NCBI RefSeq assembly: GCF_000763905.1
Contig: NZ_JRKN01000023.1
Location: 1 to 52,113 of the forward strand
Length of the DNA: 52,113 bases
Source of the DNA: Paracoccus halophilus
GTDB taxonomy: Bacteria; Pseudomonadota; Alphaproteobacteria; Rhodobacterales; Rhodobacteraceae
Reading direction: 5' to 3'
Shown: positions 24,139 to 33,187 of the stretch, piece by piece
How positions within the stretch are numbered: the first letter of the stretch is position 1
How the letters are laid out: the number at the start of each line of letters is the position of its first letter
Program-made: the position numbers and the translations under genes
Notes under the pieces: model-generated
What the model saw: the letters and a program-made list of their open reading frames with translations, nothing else
Databases searched by the model: none
Told to the model about the DNA's origin: nothing

Positions 24139-25365
24139 TCAGGCGGCCTCATCATAGTAGAGGGTGTCGAGCATGGCTACGCGATAGTCCCACAACTCGC
24201 CATCGCCGCCGCTGGGATGAGGCACGTTGTACCAAGGCGACGACTGGATCGGCACGATGATCCGATCCCAATAATTCGCCAGCGAAAGCGTCGTAGGGGC
24301 AAAGTTCAGTGCCTTGGCCAAGTTGCCCTTATTCTTCCCGTTCGCGCAGACAAATGTGTCGGGGCGCTTCATGGCAAGAAGCCTCGTCGCCGTCGGAAAC
24401 TCTCCAACATGATGGGCGTCGGCATCCATAAATGCCTTGCGGAAACGCCGACAATATTCCTCGAAATTTTCGCGAGTGACCGGGTCCTTGCGGGGGATGC
24501 AGTCTACCGCGTCGCTGAGCTGGCGGTCCTGCCTTGAGATAAGGCCCGCAAAATCGCCATTGCCGCCCATCGATCCGAACCACCCCCAGTCATGGATGTC
24601 GAGACCTGCGGCGATCCTCTCGGACTTACCGAGGGTGCCCGCGATCCCCTTTCTCTCCGTCGCCGTGAGATCAGAGAACCGCTCAACGCTCGCAAAAAGG
24701 CGCTGAATTTCTCGAAGCAATTTCATCCGACGCTTGAAGTTATGATGCGGGTCGATCTTCGCCATGGCTGCGAAATCTTTCCAGCTCATCATCGCCAGCG
24801 GCGAGGTCAGGCCCTTCCCCCCACTCTTCTCGTTAGGGAGGATAGGGTCGCGCTGGCCACGCTGCCTTCGCACCGCGTCGTATTGCCGACGGTAACTGTC
24901 CGCCAACGTCTGAGTGACGCGCTGCTTGAGCACGTCATAACCTGACAGCTCGCGTTGGATCTGCTTGAACATGTCGCCGTCGGCCGGCCCCTCAATGTGG
25001 ACGCAAGCCTCATGGTTGCGATCAAGACCACCTTGCGTGAAATTGGCGCTTCCGACAATTGCCTCCGCCTTGCCGCCGGCCTGAAACAGATAGAGCTTGG
25101 GATGGAAGATGCCGTTGTCCGCCTTGGCAATGAAGGCATTCTTGGTGCCGATCAAGCGCTCCACCAGATCGGGTGAGGTCGCGAAACCGTTGAGGCCAAA
25201 CGTGACCGAACGGAATTTTCCGCTGTTCTCCATCAGGAGATCGGCGAGCTTCCCATTATAGCCCCACGCTACCGCGATCTGAATATCGTCATAGTCTTTG
25301 ATCAGACGCTTCAGTACAGATCGCGTTCTTTTCGCATCGAGCAGCGCTATATTCATCATTTCCAA
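24139..25365 (-). CDS. phospholipase D-like family protein, 408 aa (possible nuclease)
   Basis: Residues 88-113 hold one HKD-type motif: FHPKLYLFQ (His88, Lys90) followed by the GSANFTQGG loop. With a single motif, the active site would form in a dimer, as in Nuc/BfiI-type PLD nucleases. The remaining 290 residues are helical and charged, without other recognised motifs, and may bind DNA. Several Met codons cluster at the start (MEMMN), so it may begin one to three codons later. It has no signal peptide, so it acts in the cytoplasm. PLD proteins of this type occur as restriction or phage-defence nucleases; lipid chemistry is less likely here. Confidence 0.75.
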   Translation of the reverse strand: MEMMNIALLDAKRTRSVLKRLIKDYDDIQIAVAWGYNGKLADLLMENSGKFRSVTFGLNGFATSPDLVERLIGTKNAFIAKADNGIFHPKLYLFQAGGKAEAIVGSANFTQGGLDRNHEACVHIEGPADGDMFKQIQRELSGYDVLKQRVTQTLADSYRRQYDAVRRQRGQRDPILPNEKSGGKGLTSPLAMMSWKDFAAMAKIDPHHNFKRRMKLLREIQRLFASVERFSDLTATERKGIAGTLGKSERIAAGLDIHDWGWFGSMGGNGDFAGLISRQDRQLSDAVDCIPRKDPVTRENFEEYCRRFRKAFMDADAHHVGEFPTATRLLAMKRPDTFVCANGKNKGNLAKALNFAPTTLSLANYWDRIIVPIQSSPWYNVPHPSGGDGELWDYRVAMLDTLYYDEAA

Positions 25366-25527
25366 ACCTAGGCCTTTAATATTTCACCGGATTTTTCACA
25401 GTCTGCCAGCGCTCCGCAACTCGAATTGCTGCGCGCCATGTCCAATGGCCGGTTCGGGGAATGCCGCCACGCAGCACTGTCGAGACTCGACCGTCCGGTA
25501 AGGGCCGTGAGAGACTTGGGCGATCGG
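25366..25527. other. intergenic gap between two leftward genes
   Basis: About 160 bases without a gene. No clear terminator was seen, so the UPF0149 gene and the PLD gene could share a transcript. Confidence 0.4.
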
Positions 25528-26211
25528 TCAGTTCCGACCGCAACATTGCTTGTATTTGCGGCCCGCCCCACAGGAGCATGGGTCGTTCCGCCCGGGCCGG
25601 GGACCGGCGTTGAACGGCATCTCGGAACGATTTGCGGGCTCCATGCGGGAAAGCTCGGGACGAGACTGATAGAGTATCGTCGCAACGCAGTTCGGGATCA
25701 GATTGGGTGCTTCAAGGTCGATTTCGTCGATCTCCTCATCCGTGAACTTGCTGTGGCCAGTGTATATTTCCTGAAGCGCCATCAAGAAGATCATCGTCGT
25801 CCGCGTCTCTTCGTCGGCCTGAGCGAGCAGTCGATCCCAAGCATCCGGTCTTAGCCCCATAGCGCGAGTGAAGCCATCGATCCAAGGCTCCCACATCACC
25901 TCATCACTGTTGGGGTCAACCTCGTAGATGGGTTCGATCGAAGGTGAGCGGGTCATCGCCTCCGCAACCGAGTTGTAGTGAGCCATGACGGCACCGACCG
26001 TGGCTTCGGCGGTTTTCTGATCGGGAAAATTTGCCTCACCTGTCTCTCCCCAGACATGGGACATCCATTCCGAGGGCGGGATCATATCCGGGCAGGCAAG
26101 AACACCGACTACGTAGCCATCAAGTTCACTGAGCGTCATGGGCATGTTCTCGATGGGCAGCCCATGCAACAGCGCGCTGAGACGCTCGAGTTCCTGATCG
26201 GACTGGTCCAT
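25528..26211 (-). CDS. UPF0149 (YgfB/YecA-like) protein with SEC-C motif, 227 aa
   Basis: The N-terminal 170 residues match the helical UPF0149 fold (LHGLPIENMPMTLSELDGYV, VLACPDMIPPSEWM, then PWIDGFTRAMGLRPDAW). The C-terminus is a metal-binding SEC-C motif (GRNDPCSCGAGRKYKQCCG). ATG at 26211 is preceded by GGAAGG, while a longer upstream extension has no site. Such proteins are usually chromosomal and of unclear function; the SEC-C motif binds zinc and often sits in proteins that contact ribosomes, SecA or nucleic acids. Its presence between transposon scars suggests it travelled with the PLD gene. Confidence 0.85.
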   Translation of the reverse strand: MDQSDQELERLSALLHGLPIENMPMTLSELDGYVVGVLACPDMIPPSEWMSHVWGETGEANFPDQKTAEATVGAVMAHYNSVAEAMTRSPSIEPIYEVDPNSDEVMWEPWIDGFTRAMGLRPDAWDRLLAQADEETRTTMIFLMALQEIYTGHSKFTDEEIDEIDLEAPNLIPNCVATILYQSRPELSRMEPANRSEMPFNAGPRPGRNDPCSCGAGRKYKQCCGRN

Positions 26212-26847
26212 AAATACCTTCCGGTGTTGCTCGGAATTTTTTACTCTGCGCGACGCCAACCCGCAATCCGCGCGAAGCCTGCTTCAAGCTCGGACAGGAA
26301 GATTGCTGCAGGCACGCCGAATGTCCGAAGTGGTGAAGCCGCGACGTAGCATCAGATCGTCGCGCCAACGTCTGCAAAGGGCCGCCCTTGCTGATGGCAA
26401 GCCTGCGACGGGTATCCTGGGCGTCGCCGCAGCGCCGCGTGTCGGCTCAGAGCCCGTTTTTGCCTACTGCTGCGGGCTGCACCAGCGGCGGGAATGCCGA
26501 CCTTGCGGTCATCCGACCGATTCTGTCAGGTTGCCTCGAGCCGCCCGAACGCCCTGTTCGACGAATGGCCGCCATCGCTCTTATGACGGACAAAACCGCG
26601 CCAGAACCTCCGTGGTTTTGGCTGAGGTTTCTGTCCGATCCAGGCCTATGAAATCACTTGAACCCGTCGTGACGCGCCGGAAACGACCTTTTTTTGTTCA
26701 CCTTTTGACCACTTGCCCAGATAAAGCAAACCGAGCCACCTCTCTACTACACCGGTTTACGATGATTTCACGCCCTTCTCGTGCTATACATCTTTTGAGC
26801 GATATGAACGTCAAAAAGCTTGTAGAAGTAGTTTTTGGAGGATTGTG
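26212..26847. other. intergenic region, composition change near 26650
   Basis: No supported gene. Open frames here on both strands lack ribosome binding sites and known motifs. The left 430 bases are GC-rich and look like transposon scar. From about 26680 the sequence becomes clearly AT-richer (seven T at 26690-26696), leading into the promoter area of the next gene. The junction marks one edge of a foreign island. Confidence 0.45.
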
Positions 26848-27198
26848 ATGGTTCGGTTTCTTAGTGCAGCTACAATGGCAGAAATTACTTCAAGCGTGGC
26901 AAACGCCGAAACCGTGGACACGACAGGTATTGAAAATTTCCTGACGAACTTCAAAGGTGCGTTCGTGACAACTGACGTCAGCCGACGTTGTGATGACCAC
27001 TTTGTTGCTCTTCAAACGGTTCGATCAGCAGACTTTGATCTCTTATTTGAAGTCGCAAAATCCCGTTTCGATGGGAAAATTGATGATGGTGCTGCTAGGG
27101 TATTCTCCTACTCTGCATACCTAGATATTCTTCTTCAAACGTACATCGCAGCCAGAGATGACGATTGCATAGCCGAAATTGATTTTTCTAATCAGTAA
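26848..27198 (+). CDS. hypothetical protein, 116 aa
   Basis: Not recognised. ATG at 26848 has GGAGG seven bases upstream. The protein is acidic and probably alpha-helical, with two Cys (in RRCDDHF and DDDCIAEI) and no clear signal peptide. It ends 17 bases before the membrane protein gene, so the two are very likely cotranscribed. Codon use is AT-richer than the tra genes, pointing to a different source. Confidence 0.7.
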   Translation: MVRFLSAATMAEITSSVANAETVDTTGIENFLTNFKGAFVTTDVSRRCDDHFVALQTVRSADFDLLFEVAKSRFDGKIDDGAARVFSYSAYLDILLQTYIAARDDDCIAEIDFSNQ

Positions 27199-27215
27199 AG
27201 CTGTTGGGGGAACAA

Positions 27216-28661
27216 ATGTCAGTTGTAACAACGGCCATAATTGCGGGTGCCACTGCCGCGCTCACGGACGTAGCAAATGATGCGATCAGCGTTCTATATG
27301 CTAAACTGAAGTCATTGATCAAAGATGTAGCTGACGACTTTCGCTTCGAGGAGATCGAAAACTCGCCTAACGATGCATCCGCACGGGAGGCGGTCGAGGA
27401 GCACGTGTCTCAAAGCGGCATCGACAACTCTGAAGAGATCAAATCTCTGGCTGAAGAACTGGTTCGGGAGGCTCTGGCCGAAAACTCCGGTCTCAGTAGA
27501 GCAGCCCTAGTTGACATCAGGGAACTGGCTGTAAGAGACGACATCGTTTTTGAGAATATGAATCTCGACGGCCCTGTCATTCGCGGTGAGAAATGGGAGT
27601 CAAGAGAAGGTGGATTCCGGTTCGAAGGCTCGACTGACAGAAGGGATGAAACCCCTGCGGAGAAGGGTCAATCTCCAACCGTTAGCGTAGGCTCTATCAC
27701 AGCAAAAGAGTCAAACATCATCACGAGCATTTTTTATTCTATCCCCAAAAAGATAAGACTGGTGATCCTATCGATTTTGGCCGTTGTTGTTCTGATTTTT
27801 TCCTTTCAAATCATCATGAAGACCATCGATGACAGGAACCGCCGGGAGAGTTTTGACAATGCATTCAGAACGGCCTTAAGCTCCAACGAAGGAAGTGAGT
27901 ATAGCTCGTCTGTCAACTATGCTTTGAACACCATTCCAAACGCCATTCGCAGGACGCGCGATAGTGACCATTGGAACCGATTTAACTACAGCTGGAACAA
28001 ACACATCGACCGGATAGAGCGGTTCTATTCTGAGATTTCTAGTGGTCTTGCAAATGGCAGCATGTTGCCAGGGGATGAGAAAGAAAGTGTTTGCAATCAA
28101 GTCACCAATATTCTCGGTTCCCACTATGACATTCGCCGTCGCATCGAAACAGTTGTAGGGATTGGGATCACAGAGGGCGGCGCGGATGGAGGGGTTCTTC
28201 ACGCCTTGGGCCCAGTGATTAACGTACCAGACACATCCAATCTAGAAAATGTCTATGCGAAGGGATGCGACGGAATTCTTTCGACACTCAAGAACCCTCC
28301 TGACACTCGCACCGAAGAGGAAAAGAAAGCGGACGAGATAGCCACTCTTGAGGCATTTATTGAGGAAACTAGCGCGCTGAAAGCGCTGGATTTAGAGGCT
28401 GAAGCGTCAAGGACAATTGATCAATTCATTGGCACATACGCTGGCTTCCTGATCAATCGCGGGATGTACGGTCCCGATGCAAGAGCAGAAGCACGTGTCG
28501 CTCTTCAGGAGGTACTCGACGGCGGCGGATACCATTATGAAATCCCTGGCATGAACGATATTGTGGATCGAATCTCTTTCATAAGAAGGCTCGCCAACCG
28601 TGATCTTGACTCTGAACTGGCGGCATTGGAACAAAGGCTGCAAGAACTCAAGGCCGACTAA
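27216..28661 (+). CDS. single-pass membrane protein of unknown function, 481 aa
   Basis: ATG at 27216 is preceded by GGGGG; an in-frame ATG at 27204 is less well placed. Residues 1-100 are helical (an alanine-rich start, then acidic amphipathic helices). Residues about 108-140 are short strands with Gly and Asn turns (DIVFENMNLDGPVIRG). One strong membrane segment follows lysines at about 177-202 (IRLVILSILAVVVLIFSFQI). The last 280 residues are helical and charged, with two acidic Glu/Lys-rich helices near the C-terminus. By the positive-inside pattern (PKKIR before the helix), the N-terminal domain is cytoplasmic and the C-terminal domain external. The cytoplasmic adaptor-like part joined to a membrane anchor could be a sensor or abortive-infection effector, but no family was recognised. 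Confidence 0.7.
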   Translation: MSVVTTAIIAGATAALTDVANDAISVLYAKLKSLIKDVADDFRFEEIENSPNDASAREAVEEHVSQSGIDNSEEIKSLAEELVREALAENSGLSRAALVDIRELAVRDDIVFENMNLDGPVIRGEKWESREGGFRFEGSTDRRDETPAEKGQSPTVSVGSITAKESNIITSIFYSIPKKIRLVILSILAVVVLIFSFQIIMKTIDDRNRRESFDNAFRTALSSNEGSEYSSSVNYALNTIPNAIRRTRDSDHWNRFNYSWNKHIDRIERFYSEISSGLANGSMLPGDEKESVCNQVTNILGSHYDIRRRIETVVGIGITEGGADGGVLHALGPVINVPDTSNLENVYAKGCDGILSTLKNPPDTRTEEEKKADEIATLEAFIEETSALKALDLEAEASRTIDQFIGTYAGFLINRGMYGPDARAEARVALQEVLDGGGYHYEIPGMNDIVDRISFIRRLANRDLDSELAALEQRLQELKAD

Positions 28662-28676
28662 GAGCCCCTGTTGTCG

Positions 28677-29297
28677 TTAAGCAGTAGTGTAAGAGATCGC
28701 TGCATAATAGCGTTTCGCATATGATGCGATTAGAGCCTGCTTATCGGTCCCGTTAACAACCTTCCTGGCACCCTCCCAGTCTTGTTTCACATTAACAAAA
28801 TAGTCGGAAAGTTTCTTTCCTGTGAAAGTCCCTAAGATCATACCCTCAAAGATAATTTCTGTCGCTCTGCTGTGATTCATCACCTTATCAGCCTTGGCGC
28901 GGCTACTTGTAAGGTCAGTTCCTAGCCGGTTTTCCCAATCCGCATAGTTGTAGCGTCCGGTGATCTGCACAAACCCTCGTCCGTGAAACTTCACTCCATC
29001 TCCCTTAGCCAAGTTGCCTAGGCGTTTTGCTACTTTGGGCCGATCACCGTCGATGTCGTACATTCTGAAAAAGTAGCTGTCGCTACCGTACTCTTTAATT
29101 GGCTGCATCTTCCGGTCAACTTCGTGGTGCGCAGTGGCTAGGACATACGCTAGCCATCTGTCGTCCTTTGCAGCGTGATGCTGTTCCCAATAGTCGAGTA
29201 GGCCAGTAAGCCCCTGCACTTGAGCCTTCCGAAGTGACCCATCAAAGAGTGTCAGACGCACTGTATCGAAAAAGAACTTTCTGTTTATCTTACTCAA
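28677..29297 (-). CDS. GH19-type chitinase-like lysozyme, 206 aa
   Basis: The sequence follows phage-type GH19 endolysins: ATAHHEVDRKMQPIKEYG contains the catalytic Glu59 and the second acid Glu69, and GVKFHGRGFVQITGRYNYAD is the substrate-cleft signature. It lacks a signal peptide, so export would need a holin or lysis, or the protein acts on the cell's own wall. It converges with the membrane protein gene with a 15-base gap. AT-rich codon use matches that gene. A phage remnant endolysin is the simplest explanation; a lytic effector paired with the neighbouring membrane protein is a speculative alternative. Confidence 0.8.
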   Translation of the reverse strand: MSKINRKFFFDTVRLTLFDGSLRKAQVQGLTGLLDYWEQHHAAKDDRWLAYVLATAHHEVDRKMQPIKEYGSDSYFFRMYDIDGDRPKVAKRLGNLAKGDGVKFHGRGFVQITGRYNYADWENRLGTDLTSSRAKADKVMNHSRATEIIFEGMILGTFTGKKLSDYFVNVKQDWEGARKVVNGTDKQALIASYAKRYYAAISYTTA

Positions 29298-29421
29298 GGC
29301 ACCCTCCCAGAGAACTTTCTACAGTCTGCAGTAAATTGTTTTTCCAAAATTTTCAGATGCCAAAGCACCTATCTAAGTAACTATAGCTTGAATCTCGGAT
29401 TTTGGGTAGTGTATTGAGGTG

Positions 29422-29478
29422 TATCTTGATCGCCCACCTTGGCATGTCGATGCCGCCGGGAGGGCGGATACAGCATCA
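29422..29478 (-). mobile_element. probable IS110-type terminal remnant
   Basis: Aligning by eye with the reverse complement of 23700-23780 gives shared blocks CTTGGCA, TCGATGCCG and the following G-run, then CATCAG and GAGCC. Similarity is clear but imperfect, so this is a related rather than identical element. Confidence 0.4.
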
Positions 29479-29502
29479 GAGCCCAACAGAGCCCCTCGAT
29501 GA

Positions 29503-29520
29503 CAAAAACGACCGTTTTTG
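29503..29520. repeat. perfect 8-bp inverted repeat, possible terminator
   Basis: CAAAAACG, spacer AC, CGTTTTTG. It lies downstream of virD4 on the leftward transcript, and the T run is part of the stem. It could act as a weak terminator or protein site. Confidence 0.35.
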
Positions 29521-29764
29521 GCACCGCACCAGAAGCCGCCGTTCAACCATTGGCAGGAACCGTCGCTCGCTGAGCATCATCTGGTTTCGGCCAATGTCGG
29601 CTGAGCGCGGGTAGCGCCAGTTGGCAGCGCAAGGCCGAACGACTGGACTGTCCGCAAAGCAGACTTCGCCTGCGCGATCTCGCTGCGCTAGGCACGAACG
29701 TCCGGTCTAGGGAAGCTGCACCGCAGCGCCAATCAAAGACCGACTGGCAGTTTTGAGCCGAACG

Positions 29765-31690
29765 TCACCCGCCAGGAACCTTCGCCTTCATTTTCTTTCG
29801 GAAATCCGACGCCTTCTTGATAACTTCCATGTCCGAGGGACGCAGGGCCTCCCGCGCCTCGTCATCTGTCATGGCGGGTTGCGCTGCCTCCACCTCGGCG
29901 ATGAGCGCCTTGGCGGTGTTACCCGGCGGCGGCGGCGCATAAGTCAGGGGCCGGAACTGCGCCACCTGGCTTTGCAGCTTGTCGATCTCGTCACGCATCG
30001 ATCTGATCTGATGCCGCTCGTCGGGATAGGGCAGCGGTCCGGTCTGCGCTGCCATGATCTTCGAGAAATAGGGGTCCTCGTAATAGACGATGCGATCCGC
30101 GAGAATCGGGTTCTGTCGTTCGGGGATCAGGATCACCTTCGAGGCGTGGAGTTTCCTGACCTCATCCGGGCTCATCAGCGGTCGTTCTTCGTTCCGACGC
30201 GACACAGACCGCCGCCGGAAGCCGCGGCTGTCAGAGGACAGGCTGTCACTCACGGAAAGCCGGGTCGTCTTGCCCAGGGCCTCGGAAACCTCGGCAGCGG
30301 TCTTTTTCTCGTTCGGGCTGATGAAGAACTTCATGCCAGCGCCGGATTCGACCGACAGCCGATCATTCTCGCCATAAATATTGTCGAGGCCGGGGATGGA
30401 TTGGGTGATGATCGACACGCGCCCGCCGTGCCCCGCCAGCTGCTTCAGCGACTGCACGACGATGGGCATCTTGCCCAGCTGGTCGAACTCGTCGAGGATG
30501 ATCAGCACGGGCCATGGCTCGGTCTTGGGGTTCGGCAGGGATGACCGCAAGGTGGCGATCAATTCACCGAACAGAAGGCGCATCAGCGGCGCAAGGGTGA
30601 TGATATCGTCACTGTTGACGACGATATAGACGGATTGCGGCTTCATTCGCAGCGTCGACCAGCTGAAGTCATTGCCGCTTGTGACGCGATCCACCTTCGG
30701 GTTCACCCAGAGACCGAGGCCCGCTCCCTTCAGGACAGAGACATAGGAGGACAGCGTGCGGTCGGCATAGCCGCTGAAATCCGTGAAGATATCCTTGGTC
30801 TGCTGGTGACGGGTCTCGGCCGCGCGCAGCTTGTATTCCTCGGACTTGTCGGCGCCTCCGAAGAGGACGCGGGTGATTTCCCCAATGGTCGGCTTGCCGC
30901 GTTCGATGGCGAGCATGCCGCCGGCGACGAACAGCTCCCTTGCGCCCACGATGAAATCCGCGGCACCACCCTTCTCGCTGGTGGTCAGGAAATAGGTCGA
31001 CAGCTTGCTCAGCTCGGTGAACTGCTGATCGGTGTTCTTCAGGGCGGCGATACGTTCCAGCGGGTTGTAGCGATGCGAGGGGTGCTCGAAGTCGAAAGGC
31101 GCGAAATAGAAGATTTCGTCACCTTGGCGTTGGCGGCGCCGGGATGTGGCCTCAAAAATTTCACCCTTCACATCGAGGATGACGCAGCTGCCAGGGAACA
31201 GCAGCGTGTTCGGAATGACATAGCCGACACCCTTGCCAGCCCGCGTCGGCGCCACGACCAGGCAATGTGGGAACGTGTCCCAGTTCGAGGCGATGAACCG
31301 GAACCGGCCCGGGAAGCGGCCAAGAAGACCATGCCTGCCGAGGCGCGCAAAAACCAAACCGCCGCCGATCTTTTGCAGGAGACCGTTCTTCCTGATCTCG
31401 GCCGAAGACTGGAAATGCGCCTTGCCGTATTGGGTCAGTTTCTGGGTGAAGGACAGCGCCAGCGTGAAGAGCACGGTCGCAACCAGCGCCGCACCGGCGA
31501 TCTGATAACCAGCCAACCAAGGCTGCGTCATGCTGCGTGACAAGCCCGGAAACTGCTTCACCAGAATAAACATGTCGGCAGAGGCGGCATTGGCGCCGAG
31601 TTGATGCTGGACCCACATGCCCCCAAGCATCAGGCCGATGATAACACCGCTGATGATACTGAGCGGCAGGGCGATCAATGTCCGGTTCAT
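29765..31690 (-). CDS. virD4: VirD4/TraG-type coupling protein, 641 aa
   Basis: Inner-membrane ATPase that brings the relaxase-DNA complex to the secretion channel. Two membrane helices lie at the N-terminus (about 5-25, LPLSIISGVIIGLMLGGMW; and about 62-85, AGAALVATVLFTLAL). Walker A is VVAPTRAGKGVGYVIP (about 150), and Walker B is WPVLIILDEFDQLGK (about 395). The stretch ILDVKGEIFEATS is typical of the family. It is the last gene of the long leftward operon, 11 bases after the preceding gene. It should act with the relaxase at 1695-3569. Confidence 0.93.
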   Translation of the reverse strand: MNRTLIALPLSIISGVIIGLMLGGMWVQHQLGANAASADMFILVKQFPGLSRSMTQPWLAGYQIAGAALVATVLFTLALSFTQKLTQYGKAHFQSSAEIRKNGLLQKIGGGLVFARLGRHGLLGRFPGRFRFIASNWDTFPHCLVVAPTRAGKGVGYVIPNTLLFPGSCVILDVKGEIFEATSRRRQRQGDEIFYFAPFDFEHPSHRYNPLERIAALKNTDQQFTELSKLSTYFLTTSEKGGAADFIVGARELFVAGGMLAIERGKPTIGEITRVLFGGADKSEEYKLRAAETRHQQTKDIFTDFSGYADRTLSSYVSVLKGAGLGLWVNPKVDRVTSGNDFSWSTLRMKPQSVYIVVNSDDIITLAPLMRLLFGELIATLRSSLPNPKTEPWPVLIILDEFDQLGKMPIVVQSLKQLAGHGGRVSIITQSIPGLDNIYGENDRLSVESGAGMKFFISPNEKKTAAEVSEALGKTTRLSVSDSLSSDSRGFRRRSVSRRNEERPLMSPDEVRKLHASKVILIPERQNPILADRIVYYEDPYFSKIMAAQTGPLPYPDERHQIRSMRDEIDKLQSQVAQFRPLTYAPPPPGNTAKALIAEVEAAQPAMTDDEAREALRPSDMEVIKKASDFRKKMKAKVPGG

Positions 31691-31701
31691 AGACCTGCCT
31701 C

Positions 31702-32115
31702 CTATAGATCCATGTCCAGTTCGCGCTTCCTCGAAGCTGCGCTGTGCTGATGGTCCGCGGCAGCCTCGGCAAGAATCCGACCATAGGCGGCCTCGACGGC
31801 CCCGCGATCCCGTGCCGCCAGTTGTGAAAGGTTCTCGCGGATGAAGGCCATATTCTCAGCGGTGCTCTCAACCAGCTTCATCATCATCGACGCATTGCCA
31901 GACTCGATGTCCCTCAGGCGCTCATCGCCATCATCCCGTGTCGCGAGTTTTGCCGGTCGAAGAGCGCCTTCGCCGGGTGCAAAAGATTCGCCGGCAGGGT
32001 CCGCGTAAGGGCGTCCATGAATGTAAATGACGGGTTGCCCCGCCTTTTCTGCCGCGCGCCCCTCGGCCAATGCCTCCCGCTGCCGCTCAGCCAAGTCTTC
32101 AATATCCTTGTCCAT
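31702..32115 (-). CDS. hypothetical tra-operon protein, 137 aa
   Basis: Not recognised. The start (MDKDIEDLAERQREAL) was chosen because AGGAGTTAGAG lies upstream and the operon spacing fits; a longer frame overlaps virB11. The protein is charged and mostly helical (long helices at about 3-25 and 75-120), with a short beta segment (QPVIYIHGRPYADP). Position between virB11 and virD4 suggests a role at the inner-membrane base of the transfer machine or with the coupling protein. Confidence 0.7.
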   Translation of the reverse strand: MDKDIEDLAERQREALAEGRAAEKAGQPVIYIHGRPYADPAGESFAPGEGALRPAKLATRDDGDERLRDIESGNASMMMKLVESTAENMAFIRENLSQLAARDRGAVEAAYGRILAEAAADHQHSAASRKRELDMDL

Positions 32116-32182
32116 CTCTAACTCCTTCAAATCTGGTTGCGGCACACATGGCGAAATCTGCACGTGGCCGAACGGGAACAGC

Positions 32183-33187
32183 TCAGAGCAGGTCGTCATC
32201 CAGTGCAGGGAAATAGACTTCCATGATGCCGCGCGCCTCGCCCTCACGGCCTGTCTGGATGACAGCATCGATCGATCCACGCAGATAGCGCAGGATCTCG
32301 CCATAGTTCAGTTGGGTGCCGGTGTTCATCACCAAGAGCGCCATTTTGTCCATGGCCTTGCGGCCGCTGGCCGCGTGCAGCGTCGTGAAACTGCCCTCAT
32401 GGCCGGTATTGATCGCGCCGAGGAAGGTTGCGGCTTCCCCGCCGCGCACTTCGCCCAGGATGATCCTGTCAGGTCGCAGACGAAGCGTGGCCTGAAGAAG
32501 CTTGTCGGCCGAGCGCGGCGAGGTGTCGTCACGCGATGCGATCAGGCTGACATGGTTTGGCTGATGTGGCAGCGCCTCAGCCGAATCCTCGATCAGCACC
32601 AACCGTTCCTCATCAGAGATCATCCACATCAACCGGCGGGCCAATTCGGTCTTGCCGGCCGAGGTCGGTCCGGACACGATCATGTTCAGCTTCATAGCGA
32701 CGCAAGCCTTCAGAACTGCATCGGCATCACCCCCAACGCCCAGATCGGCCGCGAGGCTGTGAATCTTCTCGATCTTTGCCAGCCTGTCGGTTTCCAGCGA
32801 AATGCCCTGCTGCCTGAGGAAACCGAATTTCTTCGGTTCCTCCGATGCCAACCGTTGCCGGAAAACCCTGAACGACAGGATCGTTCCGCCGAATGCCGCC
32901 GGCGCAATGATCGCCTGCACCCGCAGCGTCGCACCGCCATAGGGCACCGTGGTGGAAATCATCGGCGACAAAGCCGTCAGCGGCTGCTCGGCAGATCGTG
33001 CTATCTGCCCGGCCAGATCGGTCACTTCCGATGGGTTCAGGCTGATCCCGTCGAAGCGGCTCATATGAGCCGATCCGGCCTTTTCAACCCAGAGACCGGC
33101 ATCGCCATTGATCGCCAGTTCGATCGTCAGAGGGTCGCCCAGGATCATATCGAGGCGCTTCAGGTAATGATCGAGATAGCCAGCCAT
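32183..33187 (-). CDS. virB11: VirB11 secretion ATPase, 334 aa
   Basis: Hexameric traffic ATPase of the type IV secretion system. The N-terminal domain (about 1-150) precedes the P-loop domain. Walker A is MIVSGPTSAGKTELARR (about 170-186). The Asp box is LVLIEDSAEA, Walker B is RIILGEVRGGEAATFL, and the His box is TGHEGSFTTLHAA. The gene overlaps virB10 in a TGATG arrangement at 33187, so translation is coupled. Length is normal for the family. Confidence 0.95.
   Translation of the reverse strand: MAGYLDHYLKRLDMILGDPLTIELAINGDAGLWVEKAGSAHMSRFDGISLNPSEVTDLAGQIARSAEQPLTALSPMISTTVPYGGATLRVQAIIAPAAFGGTILSFRVFRQRLASEEPKKFGFLRQQGISLETDRLAKIEKIHSLAADLGVGGDADAVLKACVAMKLNMIVSGPTSAGKTELARRLMWMISDEERLVLIEDSAEALPHQPNHVSLIASRDDTSPRSADKLLQATLRLRPDRIILGEVRGGEAATFLGAINTGHEGSFTTLHAASGRKAMDKMALLVMNTGTQLNYGEILRYLRGSIDAVIQTGREGEARGIMEVYFPALDDDLL

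Larger units (their letters stand above)
29298..29764. other. intergenic region with IS remnant, right edge of accessory block
   Basis: No supported gene. It starts AT-rich (promoter area of the leftward GH19 gene), then becomes GC-rich near 29410. Bases about 29422-29478 resemble the inverted left end of the IS110-type element at 23700-23780. A perfect inverted repeat CAAAAACG-AC-CGTTTTTG lies at 29503-29520 and could terminate the leftward type IV secretion transcript ending at 29765. The remainder shows nothing recognisable. Confidence 0.45.

Noticed and set aside
29402..29614. Plus-strand 70-codon frame in the gap before virD4
   Set aside because: It overlaps an insertion-sequence remnant and a palindrome, with no ribosome binding site.
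30635..31540. Plus-strand open frame (301 codons) opposite virD4
   Set aside because: Lies wholly within the coupling-protein gene and has no supporting signal.
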